Positions 34,111 to 43,062 of a DNA stretch of 64,000 bases are shown here, piece by piece (position 1 is the stretch's first letter; every line of letters begins with the position of its first letter). The notes under the pieces are model-generated. The model did no database searches. It was not told where the DNA came from and saw only the letters and a list, made by a program, of their open reading frames with translations. A program made the translations under genes and the position numbers. Source of the DNA: JANSYL01 sp965229695 (GTDB lineage Bacteria > Pseudomonadota > Alphaproteobacteria > Rhodobacterales > Rhodobacteraceae); assembly GCA_965229695.1 (NCBI GenBank), contig OZ245921.1:124001-188000 (forward strand), written 5' to 3'.

Positions 34111-34490
34111 GGCAGCTTGCCCTCGGCCTCCAAAACCTTGCGCGCGGCGCGAAAGCATTCCAATGCTTGCGGCACGCCGCAATAGATGCCCACAACATGT
34201 ATGATCGCGCGGATTTCTTCGGCGCTGACGCCGTTATTCAGCGCGCCCCGGCAATGCAGTTCCCATTCCTGCATCTTTCCAAGCGCCCCGATCATGGCCA
34301 AGTTCATCATCGACCGGGTTTTGGCGTCGATCACATCGTCCCCCCAGCCAAAGCCCCAGCACCACGCCGTCATGGCTTGCTGAAAGGGTCGGGTAAGCTC
34401 ATCCGCCGCTTCAAGCGAGCGTTCCACATATTCCGCGCCAAGCGTCGCCTTGCGCTGCTCCAGGCCCTTTAGAAACAGGTCTTCATCCAT
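34107..34490 (-). CDS. Carboxymuconolactone decarboxylase (CMD) family protein
   Basis: A 127-aa all-helical CMD-domain protein (MNLAMIGALGKMQEWELHCRGALNNG; IRAIIHVVGIYCGVPQALECFRAAR). The AhpD CxxC pair is absent, so it is closer to the PcaC/decarboxylase-like branch than to peroxidases. The ATG at 34490 follows AAGGAG. It starts only 23 nt after the U-tract of the terminator of the BCCT gene, so expression probably depends on read-through or a promoter overlapping that terminator. Its role beside the betaine-type genes is unknown. Confidence 0.7.
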   Translation of the reverse strand: MDEDLFLKGLEQRKATLGAEYVERSLEAADELTRPFQQAMTAWCWGFGWGDDVIDAKTRSMMNLAMIGALGKMQEWELHCRGALNNGVSAEEIRAIIHVVGIYCGVPQALECFRAARKVLEAEGKLP

Positions 34491-34510
34491 TCCAGTCACA
34501 CTCCTTACGG

Positions 34511-34548
34511 GCAAGAAAAAAGGCCCCGGAAACATCTCCCGGGGCCTT
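34511..34548 (-). terminator. Rho-independent terminator after the BCCT gene
   Basis: AAGGCCCCGG (34520-34529) and CCGGGGCCTT (34539-34548) are perfect 10-bp arms with a 9-nt loop. On the minus strand the stem is followed by a T-rich run (complement of 34511-34520). It sits 15 bp after the BCCT stop codon. Confidence 0.88.
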
Positions 34549-34563
34549 GGTTAATCGCTTAGA

Positions 34564-36243
34564 TCACTCCGCCGGTTCGGTGCTGCGATCTTCTTCGGCA
34601 TGGGTCGGCACGCCAGCCTTTTCGCGCTGGCTATCGCGCCAAATGGCCTTCATCACCGACAGCCCCATCAAGGCCATCACCGCGCTGAAGGGCAAGGCAC
34701 CGATCACCATTGCGGTCTGGATCGCGCCCAAGCCGCCAATGATCAGCAAGGCCCCCACAACCAGCGCCAATGCCGCGCCCCAGAACAGGATGTGCGGACG
34801 CGCCTTGGGGCCTTCATCCCCGCCAGCGTTGATCGTGTTAATGATCAGCACCGCCGAGTCCGCCGAGGTCACCAGGTACGTCAGCAGCAGGATCACCACC
34901 AGGACCGAGAACACCCAAGCCAGGTTTTCGCTCAGCATCACGGCCAGTGTGGCGTAAAGCTGATCCGACAGGCCCGTGCCCATGATCTGGTTGTCGGCCA
35001 CGCCGGTCAGTTCCAGGTCGATTGCGGTGCCGCCCACCAGGGCAAACCACACAAAACACATCACCGACGGCACGATCATCGCACCCAAGACGTATTCGCG
35101 GATCGTCCGACCTTTGGAGATGCGCGCCAAGAACACGCCCACAAAGGGGGCAAAGGCGATCCACCAAGCCCAATAGAAAATCGTCCAACCACCCTGCCAT
35201 CCGGCAAGCTGCGAGGCGACTGAGCCTTCGACCCCATCACTGTTCCACACAGTAAAGAGCAGACCAGGCAGCGCGACGATGTAGTCAAACAGACCGACAA
35301 AGAGCGCCTGAAGGCCAAAGAAGGTTGAGCCGAAGATTAGGAAGAAGGCCAACAAGAAGAAGCTCAGCCCCATATTGATATTCGAGAGCCACTTGATGCC
35401 TTTGCCGACGCCCGACAGTGCCGAAAGCGTCGAACAGCCCATGATGATCAAAAGCGCCATGATTATGGCCGCGACCGAGGCTTTCATGGTGCCATTGCCG
35501 TCATCGACCAGCAGCCAATCGCCCAAGCCGATCCGCGCCAAACCGGCCACGAATTGTTCAACGCCAAAGCCCAGCGTTTGCGCCACGCCCAGAACCGTCG
35601 CGACAACCGCCACAACGTCGACCGCATGGCCCAATGGGCCTGACAGCGACCGCCCGAAAAGCGGGGCCAGAGACGACCGGATGGTCAGCGGCAGGTTGCG
35701 GCGATAGCTGAAATAGGCCAGCGCCAGGCCGACAATCGCATAGCTGGCCCAAGCATGAAGGCCCCAATGGCTGAACGACCATTTATAGGCCGAACGCACG
35801 GTTTCTGCCGCCGCCCCTTCGACCGTGCCCCGGATCACATCGGGATTGGTCTGGAAGTGGAACACAGGCTCACCTGTGGCATAGGTCAGCATCCCGATGC
35901 CAATCCCGGCCCCGAACATCATCGAGAACCAGGAGAAATTCGAAAACTCAGGCGTATCGTCGGGCCGCCCCAGCTTAAGCCGCCCAGAGGCCGGTAAGAT
36001 CGCCAGGATCACGCAGACCAAAAGGAAGAAGGCCATGATCAGCACGTACCAATAGTTGAAGCTGGCCAAGATCACGCTGTTCAAGCTGGAAAGGACCGAG
36101 GCTGCCTGATCCGGGAAGGCCACAGCCCAGATGATCAGCGCCCCAACCAAGATCTTGGCGGTGATGGTCACGTCTTTGGTGAAGCCCTTATAAAACCCGC
36201 TTTCCGCAAGCCGGATGGGCAATTCGGTTAATGGTGGTCTCAT
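34564..36243 (-). CDS. BCCT-family betaine/choline/carnitine transporter
   Basis: A 559-aa, 12-helix sodium- or proton-coupled carrier of quaternary ammonium or sulfonium compounds. BCCT hallmarks are MMFGAGIGIGMLTYATGEP (unwound TM3 region), SHWGLHAWASYAIVGLALAYFSYRR, and the aromatic-box stretch WTIFYWAWWIAFAPFVGVFLARISKGRTIREYV. The short C-terminal tail lacks the long osmosensing extension of BetP, so nutrient uptake is more likely than osmoregulation. It is followed by a strong terminator and preceded by an AT-rich stretch containing TATAAT (36283-36288, minus). The neighbouring ALDH and Rieske genes suggest its cargo feeds them. Confidence 0.9.
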   Translation of the reverse strand: MRPPLTELPIRLAESGFYKGFTKDVTITAKILVGALIIWAVAFPDQAASVLSSLNSVILASFNYWYVLIMAFFLLVCVILAILPASGRLKLGRPDDTPEFSNFSWFSMMFGAGIGIGMLTYATGEPVFHFQTNPDVIRGTVEGAAAETVRSAYKWSFSHWGLHAWASYAIVGLALAYFSYRRNLPLTIRSSLAPLFGRSLSGPLGHAVDVVAVVATVLGVAQTLGFGVEQFVAGLARIGLGDWLLVDDGNGTMKASVAAIIMALLIIMGCSTLSALSGVGKGIKWLSNINMGLSFFLLAFFLIFGSTFFGLQALFVGLFDYIVALPGLLFTVWNSDGVEGSVASQLAGWQGGWTIFYWAWWIAFAPFVGVFLARISKGRTIREYVLGAMIVPSVMCFVWFALVGGTAIDLELTGVADNQIMGTGLSDQLYATLAVMLSENLAWVFSVLVVILLLTYLVTSADSAVLIINTINAGGDEGPKARPHILFWGAALALVVGALLIIGGLGAIQTAMVIGALPFSAVMALMGLSVMKAIWRDSQREKAGVPTHAEEDRSTEPAE

Positions 36244-36303
36244 CTTATTGGTTGCTCCCTAAGTCCCGTTCACTTCTTATATATTATATTTGACGCAAGT
36301 GGG

Positions 36304-37749
36304 TTACGCGCGACGCTTGATTGCGATGTTCTTGGTTTGCACGTAGTTCCACAGCGCTTCGCGGCCTTTTTCCCGGCCGTATCCTGATTTTCCGAATCCG
36401 CCAAACGGCGTTTCGACACCGCCAGCGTACCATTCATTTATAAAAACTTGTCCAGCCCTAAGTTGGGCCGCGTCCCGTGTCGCGCGGTCGAGATCGCGGG
36501 TGAAGACGCCGGAAACTAAACCGTATTCCGTTGAATTTGCGATCTTTATCGCGTCAGCATCTTCCTTGAAGGTCAGCACCGATAGCACGGGGCCAAACAC
36601 TTCGGACTGTGCGATTTCCATATCGGGGGCCACATCAGTCAGCACCGTCGGTTCCATAAAGGCCCCGGGTCGGTTCAGGGCTCGGCCGCCGGTAACAACC
36701 CGTGCCCCGGCGCTTTCAGCGCGTTGAACCATGCCCACCGCCCGGTCGCGCTGCGGGGCGGAGACCATAGCCCCCATATTGGCCCCGAACTCGGGCCGAT
36801 CGATGCCTGGACCAACCGACAGCGACTTGGCAATGGCCTCGGCCCGGCCAATCAACTCCTCCGCGCGGGCCTCATGCACGATGACACGGCTCATGGCCGA
36901 ACAGACTTGGCCCGCGTTGAAGTAAATGCCCCAGCGGATGTCGCGCTCAAAGGCGTCGAGGTCCGCGTCGTCATGGACAATCGCCGCCGATTTCCCGCCC
37001 AGTTCCAGAACGCAAGGCACGACATTCCGCGCTGCGGCCTCGGCAATGGCGATGCCGGTGGGGACCGAACCGGTAAAGACGATCTGATTGACGCCGGGAT
37101 GGGCCGAAAGCGCGGCCCCAGCCTCGCGCCCCAGCCCGCAGATCACATTGACGGCGCCGGGCGGCAGACCAACCGCCTCGGCCGCTTTGGCGAAATAGCC
37201 ATTGGTCAAAGGGGTCAGTTCCGGGCTTTTGATCACGCTGGCATTGCCCGTGGCCAAGGCTGCCGATAGCGAGCGGGCGGTCATTTCAATGGGGAAGTTC
37301 CACGGGATGATCTGGGCGGAAACGCCATAAGGCTCATAGGTGGTGAAATCCCAATAGCCATCCCCCAAAGGGATCGAGCGGCCTTCGACCGTGCTGGCCT
37401 GGTTGCCATAGTATTCAAAATAAAGTGCCGCGCCTTTCAGCTCGATCTCGGCCTCCCAAAGCGGTTTGCCTTGCTCGCGCGACAGAACCTGGGTGATCTC
37501 GGCACTGTTTTCCAACAGGTAGCGCCCGATGGCCTGGACCAGCCGCCCACGTTCGATGGGGCGCATCGCGCTGAGCGCGCGCGAGGCATGACACGCGGCA
37601 GCCGCTTGAACCGCTTTATCGACATCCGCGGCGTCGGCCAGCGCATGCTCGGCCAACGGCGCGCCGGTGGCGGGATCTTCAACGTTGATCCGTCCGGCGC
37701 CGCCATCGACCCACGCCCCGTTGATGTAATTCTGCCAGTAAGTTTGCAT
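36304..37749 (-). CDS. NAD(P)-dependent aldehyde dehydrogenase
   Basis: A 481-aa ALDH. The catalytic motifs are IIPWNFPIEMTARSL, ELGGKSAAIVHDDADLD (general-base Glu) and FNAGQVCSAMSR (nucleophilic Cys), and it ends FGGFGKSGYGREKG. The start MQTYWQNYINGAWVDG follows GGAAGGGAAG. The Rieske oxygenase gene is 195 bp upstream on the same strand, and the gap contains no gene. If the oxygenase cleaves carnitine-like substrates, this enzyme could oxidise the semialdehyde product. If the substrate is choline- or betaine-like, it could be a betaine-aldehyde dehydrogenase. Sequence does not decide. Confidence 0.85.
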   Translation of the reverse strand: MQTYWQNYINGAWVDGGAGRINVEDPATGAPLAEHALADAADVDKAVQAAAACHASRALSAMRPIERGRLVQAIGRYLLENSAEITQVLSREQGKPLWEAEIELKGAALYFEYYGNQASTVEGRSIPLGDGYWDFTTYEPYGVSAQIIPWNFPIEMTARSLSAALATGNASVIKSPELTPLTNGYFAKAAEAVGLPPGAVNVICGLGREAGAALSAHPGVNQIVFTGSVPTGIAIAEAAARNVVPCVLELGGKSAAIVHDDADLDAFERDIRWGIYFNAGQVCSAMSRVIVHEARAEELIGRAEAIAKSLSVGPGIDRPEFGANMGAMVSAPQRDRAVGMVQRAESAGARVVTGGRALNRPGAFMEPTVLTDVAPDMEIAQSEVFGPVLSVLTFKEDADAIKIANSTEYGLVSGVFTRDLDRATRDAAQLRAGQVFINEWYAGGVETPFGGFGKSGYGREKGREALWNYVQTKNIAIKRRA

Positions 37750-37944
37750 CAAGCTTCCCTTCCGCTTAGCCGAATGGATTTGGACCCCAAGCGCCAATCC
37801 AATCTCGACGCGATTCTGCCCGAACGCGACGCCGCGCGCGACCGAGCCCTGAGCCAACCCGCTAGCGGCGCAACGCCCCCAAGGGCTGTTCCATCGCGAT
37901 TTTCGGGCCACGCGCCGTCGCCGTGGGCGACCGCTGAACCGGAT

Positions 37945-39033
37945 TCACCCATCGACCGCCTCACGCATCCACGCCTGCAACTGCATCACCGAATGCTCGG
38001 AATTCACACCGCATTCGGGATCGACCACCAATGGGCCCGGCACGTAGCCGCGCGAGGTCAGGCCGCGCTGCACGCTTTCGACCAAATGGATGTCTTCTTC
38101 GACCGTGGTCGCGCGGTCTTGCACGGCCAGACGGCGGATCACCTCGCTATCGACGCCATCTTCGGTGTACCAACCGCGCCAAACCACCACGCGGTCGGCA
38201 TCAATCGCGCGCCAATGATAGGTGTTCAGCACATTGCCCGGATAGACTTGGAAGCTGAACATCGGCCACAGGAACCAGCTGGAATACTCATCGTGATGGG
38301 CAAAGCCAGATTGGATGTCATAGGTCATGGCATCCAGGTTCTGGCATTCGGTCGTGTGGCGCAGGCAATAGCCCTGGGGTTGGATGTCATAGGTTTCGGG
38401 TTTGACCACGCCGGTGGCAAATGTGGGGTGGTTCAGCGCGCAGTGGTAGCATTCGGAATAGTTTTCAACCGAGACCTTCCAGTTGCAGTTTTCCGGGATT
38501 TCGACCCATTCCAGCGGCTGCAACTTGTCCCAGTTCGGCACCCAATCTTCCAATTCGGCCCGCGCACCGGGGAACCAATCCTCCATCGATTTGGCCTCGG
38601 GGTCGAGATTGACGAAGACAAAGCCCAAAAACACTTCCGTTCGCACCTCGGTCAAACACACCTGCGCGGCGTCAAAGCCCGGGACCGCCTTGCTGTTTGG
38701 CGCGGCCCGCAATTGGCCCGTTAGCTCATAGGTCCAGGCATGGTAGGGGCAGACCACAACGCGCGTGCGCCCCTCGCCCTGCACCAATTGATGCGCGCGG
38801 TGCTGGCAGACATTGTAGAAGGTTCGGATCACCCCATCGCGGCCTCTGATCGAAAACAGGCTTTCGCCCGCCATATCAAAGGCGACGTAATCGCCCGGTT
38901 CCGCCAGTTGAGAGGCGTGGCAGGCAAATTGCCAGGTGCGCGCCAGCAAGCCTTTACGCTCCACCTCGAACACGGCGGGGTCGGTGTAATACCGCGCCTC
39001 AAGGCTGCGGATCAGCGGGGATTGGTCAGTCAT
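37945..39033 (-). CDS. Rieske non-heme iron oxygenase alpha subunit (CntA/YeaW-like)
   Basis: A 362-aa oxygenase. The Rieske [2Fe-2S] site is C76-x-H78 and C95-x2-H98. The mononuclear iron site is H197 and H202, plus an Asp in the late EEDIHLVESVQRGLTSRGY stretch. The bridging residue between the two centres is Glu194 (NYSECYHC), not the usual Asp, a hallmark shared with carnitine monooxygenase CntA. The C-terminal block also matches CntA. The family cleaves or demethylates quaternary amines using a separate ferredoxin-reductase. No reductase gene lies nearby, so it must borrow one. It overlaps the RpiR-type regulator by 8 bp. Confidence 0.82.
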   Translation of the reverse strand: MTDQSPLIRSLEARYYTDPAVFEVERKGLLARTWQFACHASQLAEPGDYVAFDMAGESLFSIRGRDGVIRTFYNVCQHRAHQLVQGEGRTRVVVCPYHAWTYELTGQLRAAPNSKAVPGFDAAQVCLTEVRTEVFLGFVFVNLDPEAKSMEDWFPGARAELEDWVPNWDKLQPLEWVEIPENCNWKVSVENYSECYHCALNHPTFATGVVKPETYDIQPQGYCLRHTTECQNLDAMTYDIQSGFAHHDEYSSWFLWPMFSFQVYPGNVLNTYHWRAIDADRVVVWRGWYTEDGVDSEVIRRLAVQDRATTVEEDIHLVESVQRGLTSRGYVPGPLVVDPECGVNSEHSVMQLQAWMREAVDG

Positions 39034-39907
39034 CGGTATAAATCCCTAGCTCATGGCGGCGGGCATGGAAGCGCGCCACCCGTTCCACGATTTCATCCGC
39101 CGAAACGGCGACAACAAAGCTAAGCAGCGTTTCCAAAAGCGTGATGGTCGAGACCGAAGAAGGGAAGAATTGCGGTGTGTCAGCGGCCACCACAAACCCA
39201 TGATCGGCCCCACGAATGATGGGTGAGGCCGGGGAATCCGAAATCCCCACAATCGTCATGCCCTGATCCCGCGCGACGGTAAGTGCTTCAACAACTTCGC
39301 GCCTATAGGGTTTGCAGGTGATGGCAATCAGCACATCACCCTTGCCCGCGAAGGCCAGATCATCGGTGGCCGAGTTGCCCGCGCGCGGGATCGAATGAAA
39401 CCGCACCATCCCGGTCGAGGCGAGGTAGCTGAAATTCCGCGCATTGGCGTTGTTCACGCCAACCCCAAGCGTGAACACCTGGTGCGATGTCCAAATCGCC
39501 TCCGCCGCTGCGCGCAACTGATCGGCGCTGATACCAGCGAATGTTTCCTCCAGATTGCGGATCGCGGCACCCACCATATCGGCATAAAGCCCGCCCAGTT
39601 CCCCTTGCCGCGCGATATCCTGCAACCAGCGCGCCCGGTCGGGAAAGCTGGCCGCGCCACGCCGGATCGCCTCGCGAAACGGCTCGCGGAAATCTTCATA
39701 GCCTTCGAAGCCCACCTGACGCGCCATGCGCACCACCGTGTTGGGTTTGACCTGTGCGGCTTCGGCAATCTCGCGCACGGTGGAAACACCGACATCCGCC
39801 GGGTTCTCCAACACATAGCGCGCGGCTTTCTGCGCCTCGGGCGTCAGATCCTCCCAGGCCTCGCTGAGGCGGTCGAGAATCGTCGATGATACATTTGTGC
39901 CATTCAT
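39026..39907 (-). CDS. RpiR/MurR-family regulator (HTH plus SIS domain)
   Basis: A 293-aa regulator. The N-terminal HTH_6 domain is at about residues 1-80 (TVREIAEAAQVKPNTVVRMARQVGFEGYEDF) and the C-terminal SIS domain at about residues 120-270 (VFTLGVGVNNANARNFSYLA; DVLIAITCKPYRREVVEALTVARDQG; VGISDSPASPII). SIS domains usually bind phosphosugars, but relatives regulate other catabolic loci. It is divergent from the nine-gene operon and upstream of the Rieske, ALDH and BCCT genes, so it likely controls both arms. Confidence 0.85.
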   Translation of the reverse strand: MNGTNVSSTILDRLSEAWEDLTPEAQKAARYVLENPADVGVSTVREIAEAAQVKPNTVVRMARQVGFEGYEDFREPFREAIRRGAASFPDRARWLQDIARQGELGGLYADMVGAAIRNLEETFAGISADQLRAAAEAIWTSHQVFTLGVGVNNANARNFSYLASTGMVRFHSIPRAGNSATDDLAFAGKGDVLIAITCKPYRREVVEALTVARDQGMTIVGISDSPASPIIRGADHGFVVAADTPQFFPSSVSTITLLETLLSFVVAVSADEIVERVARFHARRHELGIYTDD

Positions 39908-39917
39908 GATTGACTAT

Positions 39918-39939
39918 GGTATATCTGTGTCGATATGCC
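39918..39939. promoter_or_regulatory. Candidate RpiR operator
   Basis: GGTATATC (39918-39925) and GATATGCC (39932-39939) form an inverted repeat with one mismatch and a 6-bp spacer. It lies in the 69-bp gap between the RpiR-family gene and the divergent flavoprotein gene. Confidence 0.45.
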
Positions 39940-39976
39940 TGTCAAAGGAAACATCTGTCGCAAGTGAGTCCCCGCT

Positions 39977-42442
39977 ATGGCCACCCTTCCCTCCCATGCC
40001 CGTGTCGTCATCGTTGGAGGCGGCGTGATGGGCGTCGGCCTCGCTTATCACCTTGGCCACGAGGGTTGGGGCGAGGACACCGTTCTTCTAGAAAAAGCCG
40101 AGCTGACCAGCGGCTCCACCTGGCACGCGGCAGGGCAGATCACGCATTCGACCAGCTCCTTCAGCTTAGGCAAATGCGTCGATTACAATATCGGCCTGTA
40201 TTCCGGTGCCTTGGAGGCCGAAACAGGCCAGGCCGTAACCTGGCATGGCTGCGGGTCGTTCCGCCTGGCCTATACCGAGGATGAGATGGACTGGCTGCGC
40301 CACACCCTATCCGTCGCCCGGTCGCTTGATTTTAATATCGAGCTGGTGGGCCCGGAACGTGTGGCCGAGCTGCACCCTTTCTACAATCTCGACGGCGTGT
40401 TGGGTGCCCTGCACACCCCCGATGACGGTCATGTGGACCCAACCAATGTGACCATGGCGATGGCCGCCGGGGCGCGGGCCAAGGGTGTCAAAATCGTCCG
40501 CCGGTGCCGCGCCACCAACATCACCCAAGCGGAGAATGGCGAATGGGTGGTGGAAACCGATCAAGGCACAATCACCTGCGAACATGTGGTCAATGCAGGT
40601 GGCACCTATGCCCGGCAGATCGGCGAATGGTCGGGCCTACAACTGCCCATGACCTCGATGACCCACCACTATTTCGTCACCGATGAGGTGCCAGAGTTCC
40701 AGAACCTCGACACCGAACTGCCGGTGATCCGCGATGACCGCAAGGTTTCTGGCTACATAAGGATGGAACAGAAGAAGGGTCTGATCGGGATCTATGAGAA
40801 AGCCAATCCAAACTCGGTCTGGCACGATCATTGCCCCTGGGAATATGAGAATTGGTTGTTTGAGGCTGATTATGATCGGGTCATGCCCTGGCTGGAGGAA
40901 AGCCTAAACCGGATGCCGATCTTTGCCGAATTGGGCATAACGCGCGATGTGCATGGCGCGATCTCGCACCCGCCCGATGGCAACCCGCTGATCGGCCCCG
41001 CGCCGGGTGTGCGCAATTACTGGTGTTGCTGCGGCACCCAGATCGGCATCGGCTGGGGGCCGGGCCTGACCCGCGAATTGGCGCGCTGGATGGTGCATGG
41101 GGCCGCTGACATTTCCATGCGCGACTACGACCCGCGCCGCTTTGGCAGCTATGCCACCAAAGAGTGGCAGGTGGTAAAAGCGGAGGAGGATTATTGCCTG
41201 CGCCACGAGATCCCGTTTCCGCATTTCAACCGTTTGGCGGGCCGCCCGATCAAGCCCTCGCCCCTGCATGATCTGCTGAAATCAAAGGGCGCGGTGCATG
41301 AAGAGAATTACGGCTTTGAGCGTCCGCGCTGGTTCGCCCGCGATGGGGTCGCGCAGGAGGATCACTATTCCTTCCGCCGCCATGCGGTGCACGACATGGT
41401 GGGCTTTGAATGCCAAGCGGTGCGGGAGCGGGTCGGCATCATGGATGTCACGGCCTTCACCAAAGTGCTGGTCGAAGGGCCGGATGCCTACGCACTCTTG
41501 GATCGGCTAACCGCAAACCGGATGCCACAAAAACTGGGCTCCATTGGCCTGACGCATATGCTGAACCGCCGCGGCCGGATTGAGTTGGAGACCACGATTG
41601 TGCGCATGGGAGAAGATCGCTTCTATCTCGTCTGCGCCGCCTTCTTCGAACAGCGCCTGCTCGACCACCTGACCCAGAACCGCGCAGGCGAGGACGTGAC
41701 CATCACCGCGCTCTCTGACAGTTGGTCGGCGCTTTCCCTCAACGGCCCCCGCGCACGCGACGTGCTGACCGCCTGCACCGATGCCGCGCTGGACAATGCC
41801 TCCTTCCGCTGGCTATCGGCCCAAGAAATCACTGTGGCAGGCCACCAGATTTGGGCGTTCCGCATGTCTTACGCGGGCGAGCTCGGGTGGGAGTTCCACA
41901 TGCCCAACGCCGCCTGCCTGGATGTCTATCAGGCTCTTTGCGCCGCCGGCGAAGCCTTTGGCATCGCCGATTACGGCAGCTTCGCAATGAACGCGCTTCG
42001 GATGGAAAAGGCCTTTCCCGGCGCGGGCGAGTTAACCAATGAGGTGACCCTGCCCGAGGCCAATGTGATGCGCTTCGTGAAGCTCGACAAAGACTATCTG
42101 GGGGTCGAAGCCACCCGCGCCAGCGCCGAGGCCGAGTCCCTGCCCTGGCTCTGCGCCTATCTGGAGATCGAGCCAAATGGCGAGGTTGATGGTCATGGCG
42201 GTGAAGCGGTGCTGCTAGACGGCGAGATTGTCGGCTCCACCGCCTCGGTCGCTTATGGTCACACGGTCGGCAAAATCCTGGCTTTCGCCTATGTCAAACC
42301 ACATGCCGCCAAGCCTGGCACGGCGCTGGAGGTGGTCGTTCACGGGCACCCCCGCGCCGCGCGTGTTCTAGACGGGGCCGCATATGATCCGCAAAGTCTG
42401 CGCCCACGCACCGACCTGACGCAGATGGAGCCCGCGCAATGA
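39977..42442 (+). CDS. Dimethylglycine/sarcosine dehydrogenase-like flavoprotein (DAO plus GcvT domains)
   Basis: An 821-aa protein. The N-terminal DAO domain (about 8-370) has the FAD motif VIVGGGVMGVGLAYHLG and GSTWHAAGQ, where His50 aligns with the histidine that covalently binds FAD in dimethylglycine dehydrogenase. An FAO-type linker follows, then GcvT and GcvT-C domains (about 430-815; GIMDVTAFTKVLVEGP, SYAGELGWEFHMP, NALRMEKAFPGAGELTNE). The family oxidatively removes N-methyl groups and passes one-carbon units to tetrahydrofolate. Here it should demethylate the product of the Rieske enzyme. First gene of the plus-strand operon; overlaps the methyltransferase by 4 bp. Confidence 0.85.
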   Translation: MATLPSHARVVIVGGGVMGVGLAYHLGHEGWGEDTVLLEKAELTSGSTWHAAGQITHSTSSFSLGKCVDYNIGLYSGALEAETGQAVTWHGCGSFRLAYTEDEMDWLRHTLSVARSLDFNIELVGPERVAELHPFYNLDGVLGALHTPDDGHVDPTNVTMAMAAGARAKGVKIVRRCRATNITQAENGEWVVETDQGTITCEHVVNAGGTYARQIGEWSGLQLPMTSMTHHYFVTDEVPEFQNLDTELPVIRDDRKVSGYIRMEQKKGLIGIYEKANPNSVWHDHCPWEYENWLFEADYDRVMPWLEESLNRMPIFAELGITRDVHGAISHPPDGNPLIGPAPGVRNYWCCCGTQIGIGWGPGLTRELARWMVHGAADISMRDYDPRRFGSYATKEWQVVKAEEDYCLRHEIPFPHFNRLAGRPIKPSPLHDLLKSKGAVHEENYGFERPRWFARDGVAQEDHYSFRRHAVHDMVGFECQAVRERVGIMDVTAFTKVLVEGPDAYALLDRLTANRMPQKLGSIGLTHMLNRRGRIELETTIVRMGEDRFYLVCAAFFEQRLLDHLTQNRAGEDVTITALSDSWSALSLNGPRARDVLTACTDAALDNASFRWLSAQEITVAGHQIWAFRMSYAGELGWEFHMPNAACLDVYQALCAAGEAFGIADYGSFAMNALRMEKAFPGAGELTNEVTLPEANVMRFVKLDKDYLGVEATRASAEAESLPWLCAYLEIEPNGEVDGHGGEAVLLDGEIVGSTASVAYGHTVGKILAFAYVKPHAAKPGTALEVVVHGHPRAARVLDGAAYDPQSLRPRTDLTQMEPAQ

Positions 42443-43062
42443 GCGACCCGCAATTGGAGGCGGTTTATGCCGCGTCCACCCCGACCGAGGCCGAGGCGGC
42501 CTATGACGCCTGGGCCTCGGGCTATGACGCTGATCTGATGAAGATGGGCTACCGGCTGCCTTGGCATGTGGCCGCCGCGATCCTAACCCATGTGCCCATG
42601 TGCGCCCCCATCCTCGATGCGGGCTGCGGCACCGGTTTGCAGGTCGAACCCCTGCACCTCATGGGCTGGCGTGGCTTCACCGGGATCGACCTGTCGACCG
42701 AGATGATGCAAGTCGCACGCGCCAAAGGGTTGTATGAGGATTTGCAGCAGGCGGTTTTGGGCGAGGCACTGCTCTTTGACACCAACCAGTTCGCCGCCAC
42801 GCTGTCGGTTGGCACGATCACGCCCGGTCACGCCCCGATTGAGGCCTTGGACGAGTTGATCCGCGTCACCCGACCCGGCGGGCACTTGATCTACACGCTG
42901 CGCCATGATGCGGGCCAAGATCCGCATTACTTGGCCTATCCCAAAACACTCGAGGCCCAGGGCCTGATCCGCCCCGTTTTCTCCACCCCCGACTTTGCCA
43001 CCATGCCTTTGGGGGAGCCAAATATCCGCAATGCCGTCCATATCTGTGAGGTGCTGACATGA
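42439..43062 (+). CDS. Class I SAM-dependent methyltransferase
   Basis: A 207-aa methyltransferase-like protein. Motif I is ILDAGCGTGLQVEPL near residue 58, and the acidic residue of motif II is in GFTGIDLSTEMMQVARAKGLY. Post-I and IV segments include LSVGTITPGHAPIEALDELIRVTRPGGHLIYTL. It resembles WBSCR27-like small-molecule methyltransferases. The gene overlaps both neighbours by 4 bp, so it is translated with the demethylase and the MDR enzyme. A methyl-transfer or methyl-sensing role in betaine breakdown is inferred; the acceptor is unknown. Confidence 0.78.
   Translation: MSDPQLEAVYAASTPTEAEAAYDAWASGYDADLMKMGYRLPWHVAAAILTHVPMCAPILDAGCGTGLQVEPLHLMGWRGFTGIDLSTEMMQVARAKGLYEDLQQAVLGEALLFDTNQFAATLSVGTITPGHAPIEALDELIRVTRPGGHLIYTLRHDAGQDPHYLAYPKTLEAQGLIRPVFSTPDFATMPLGEPNIRNAVHICEVLT

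Noticed and set aside
39977..42442. DMSP demethylase DmdA
   Set aside because: DmdA is a stand-alone GcvT-type protein; this one has an N-terminal DAO domain with a flavinylation histidine, as in dimethylglycine/sarcosine dehydrogenases.
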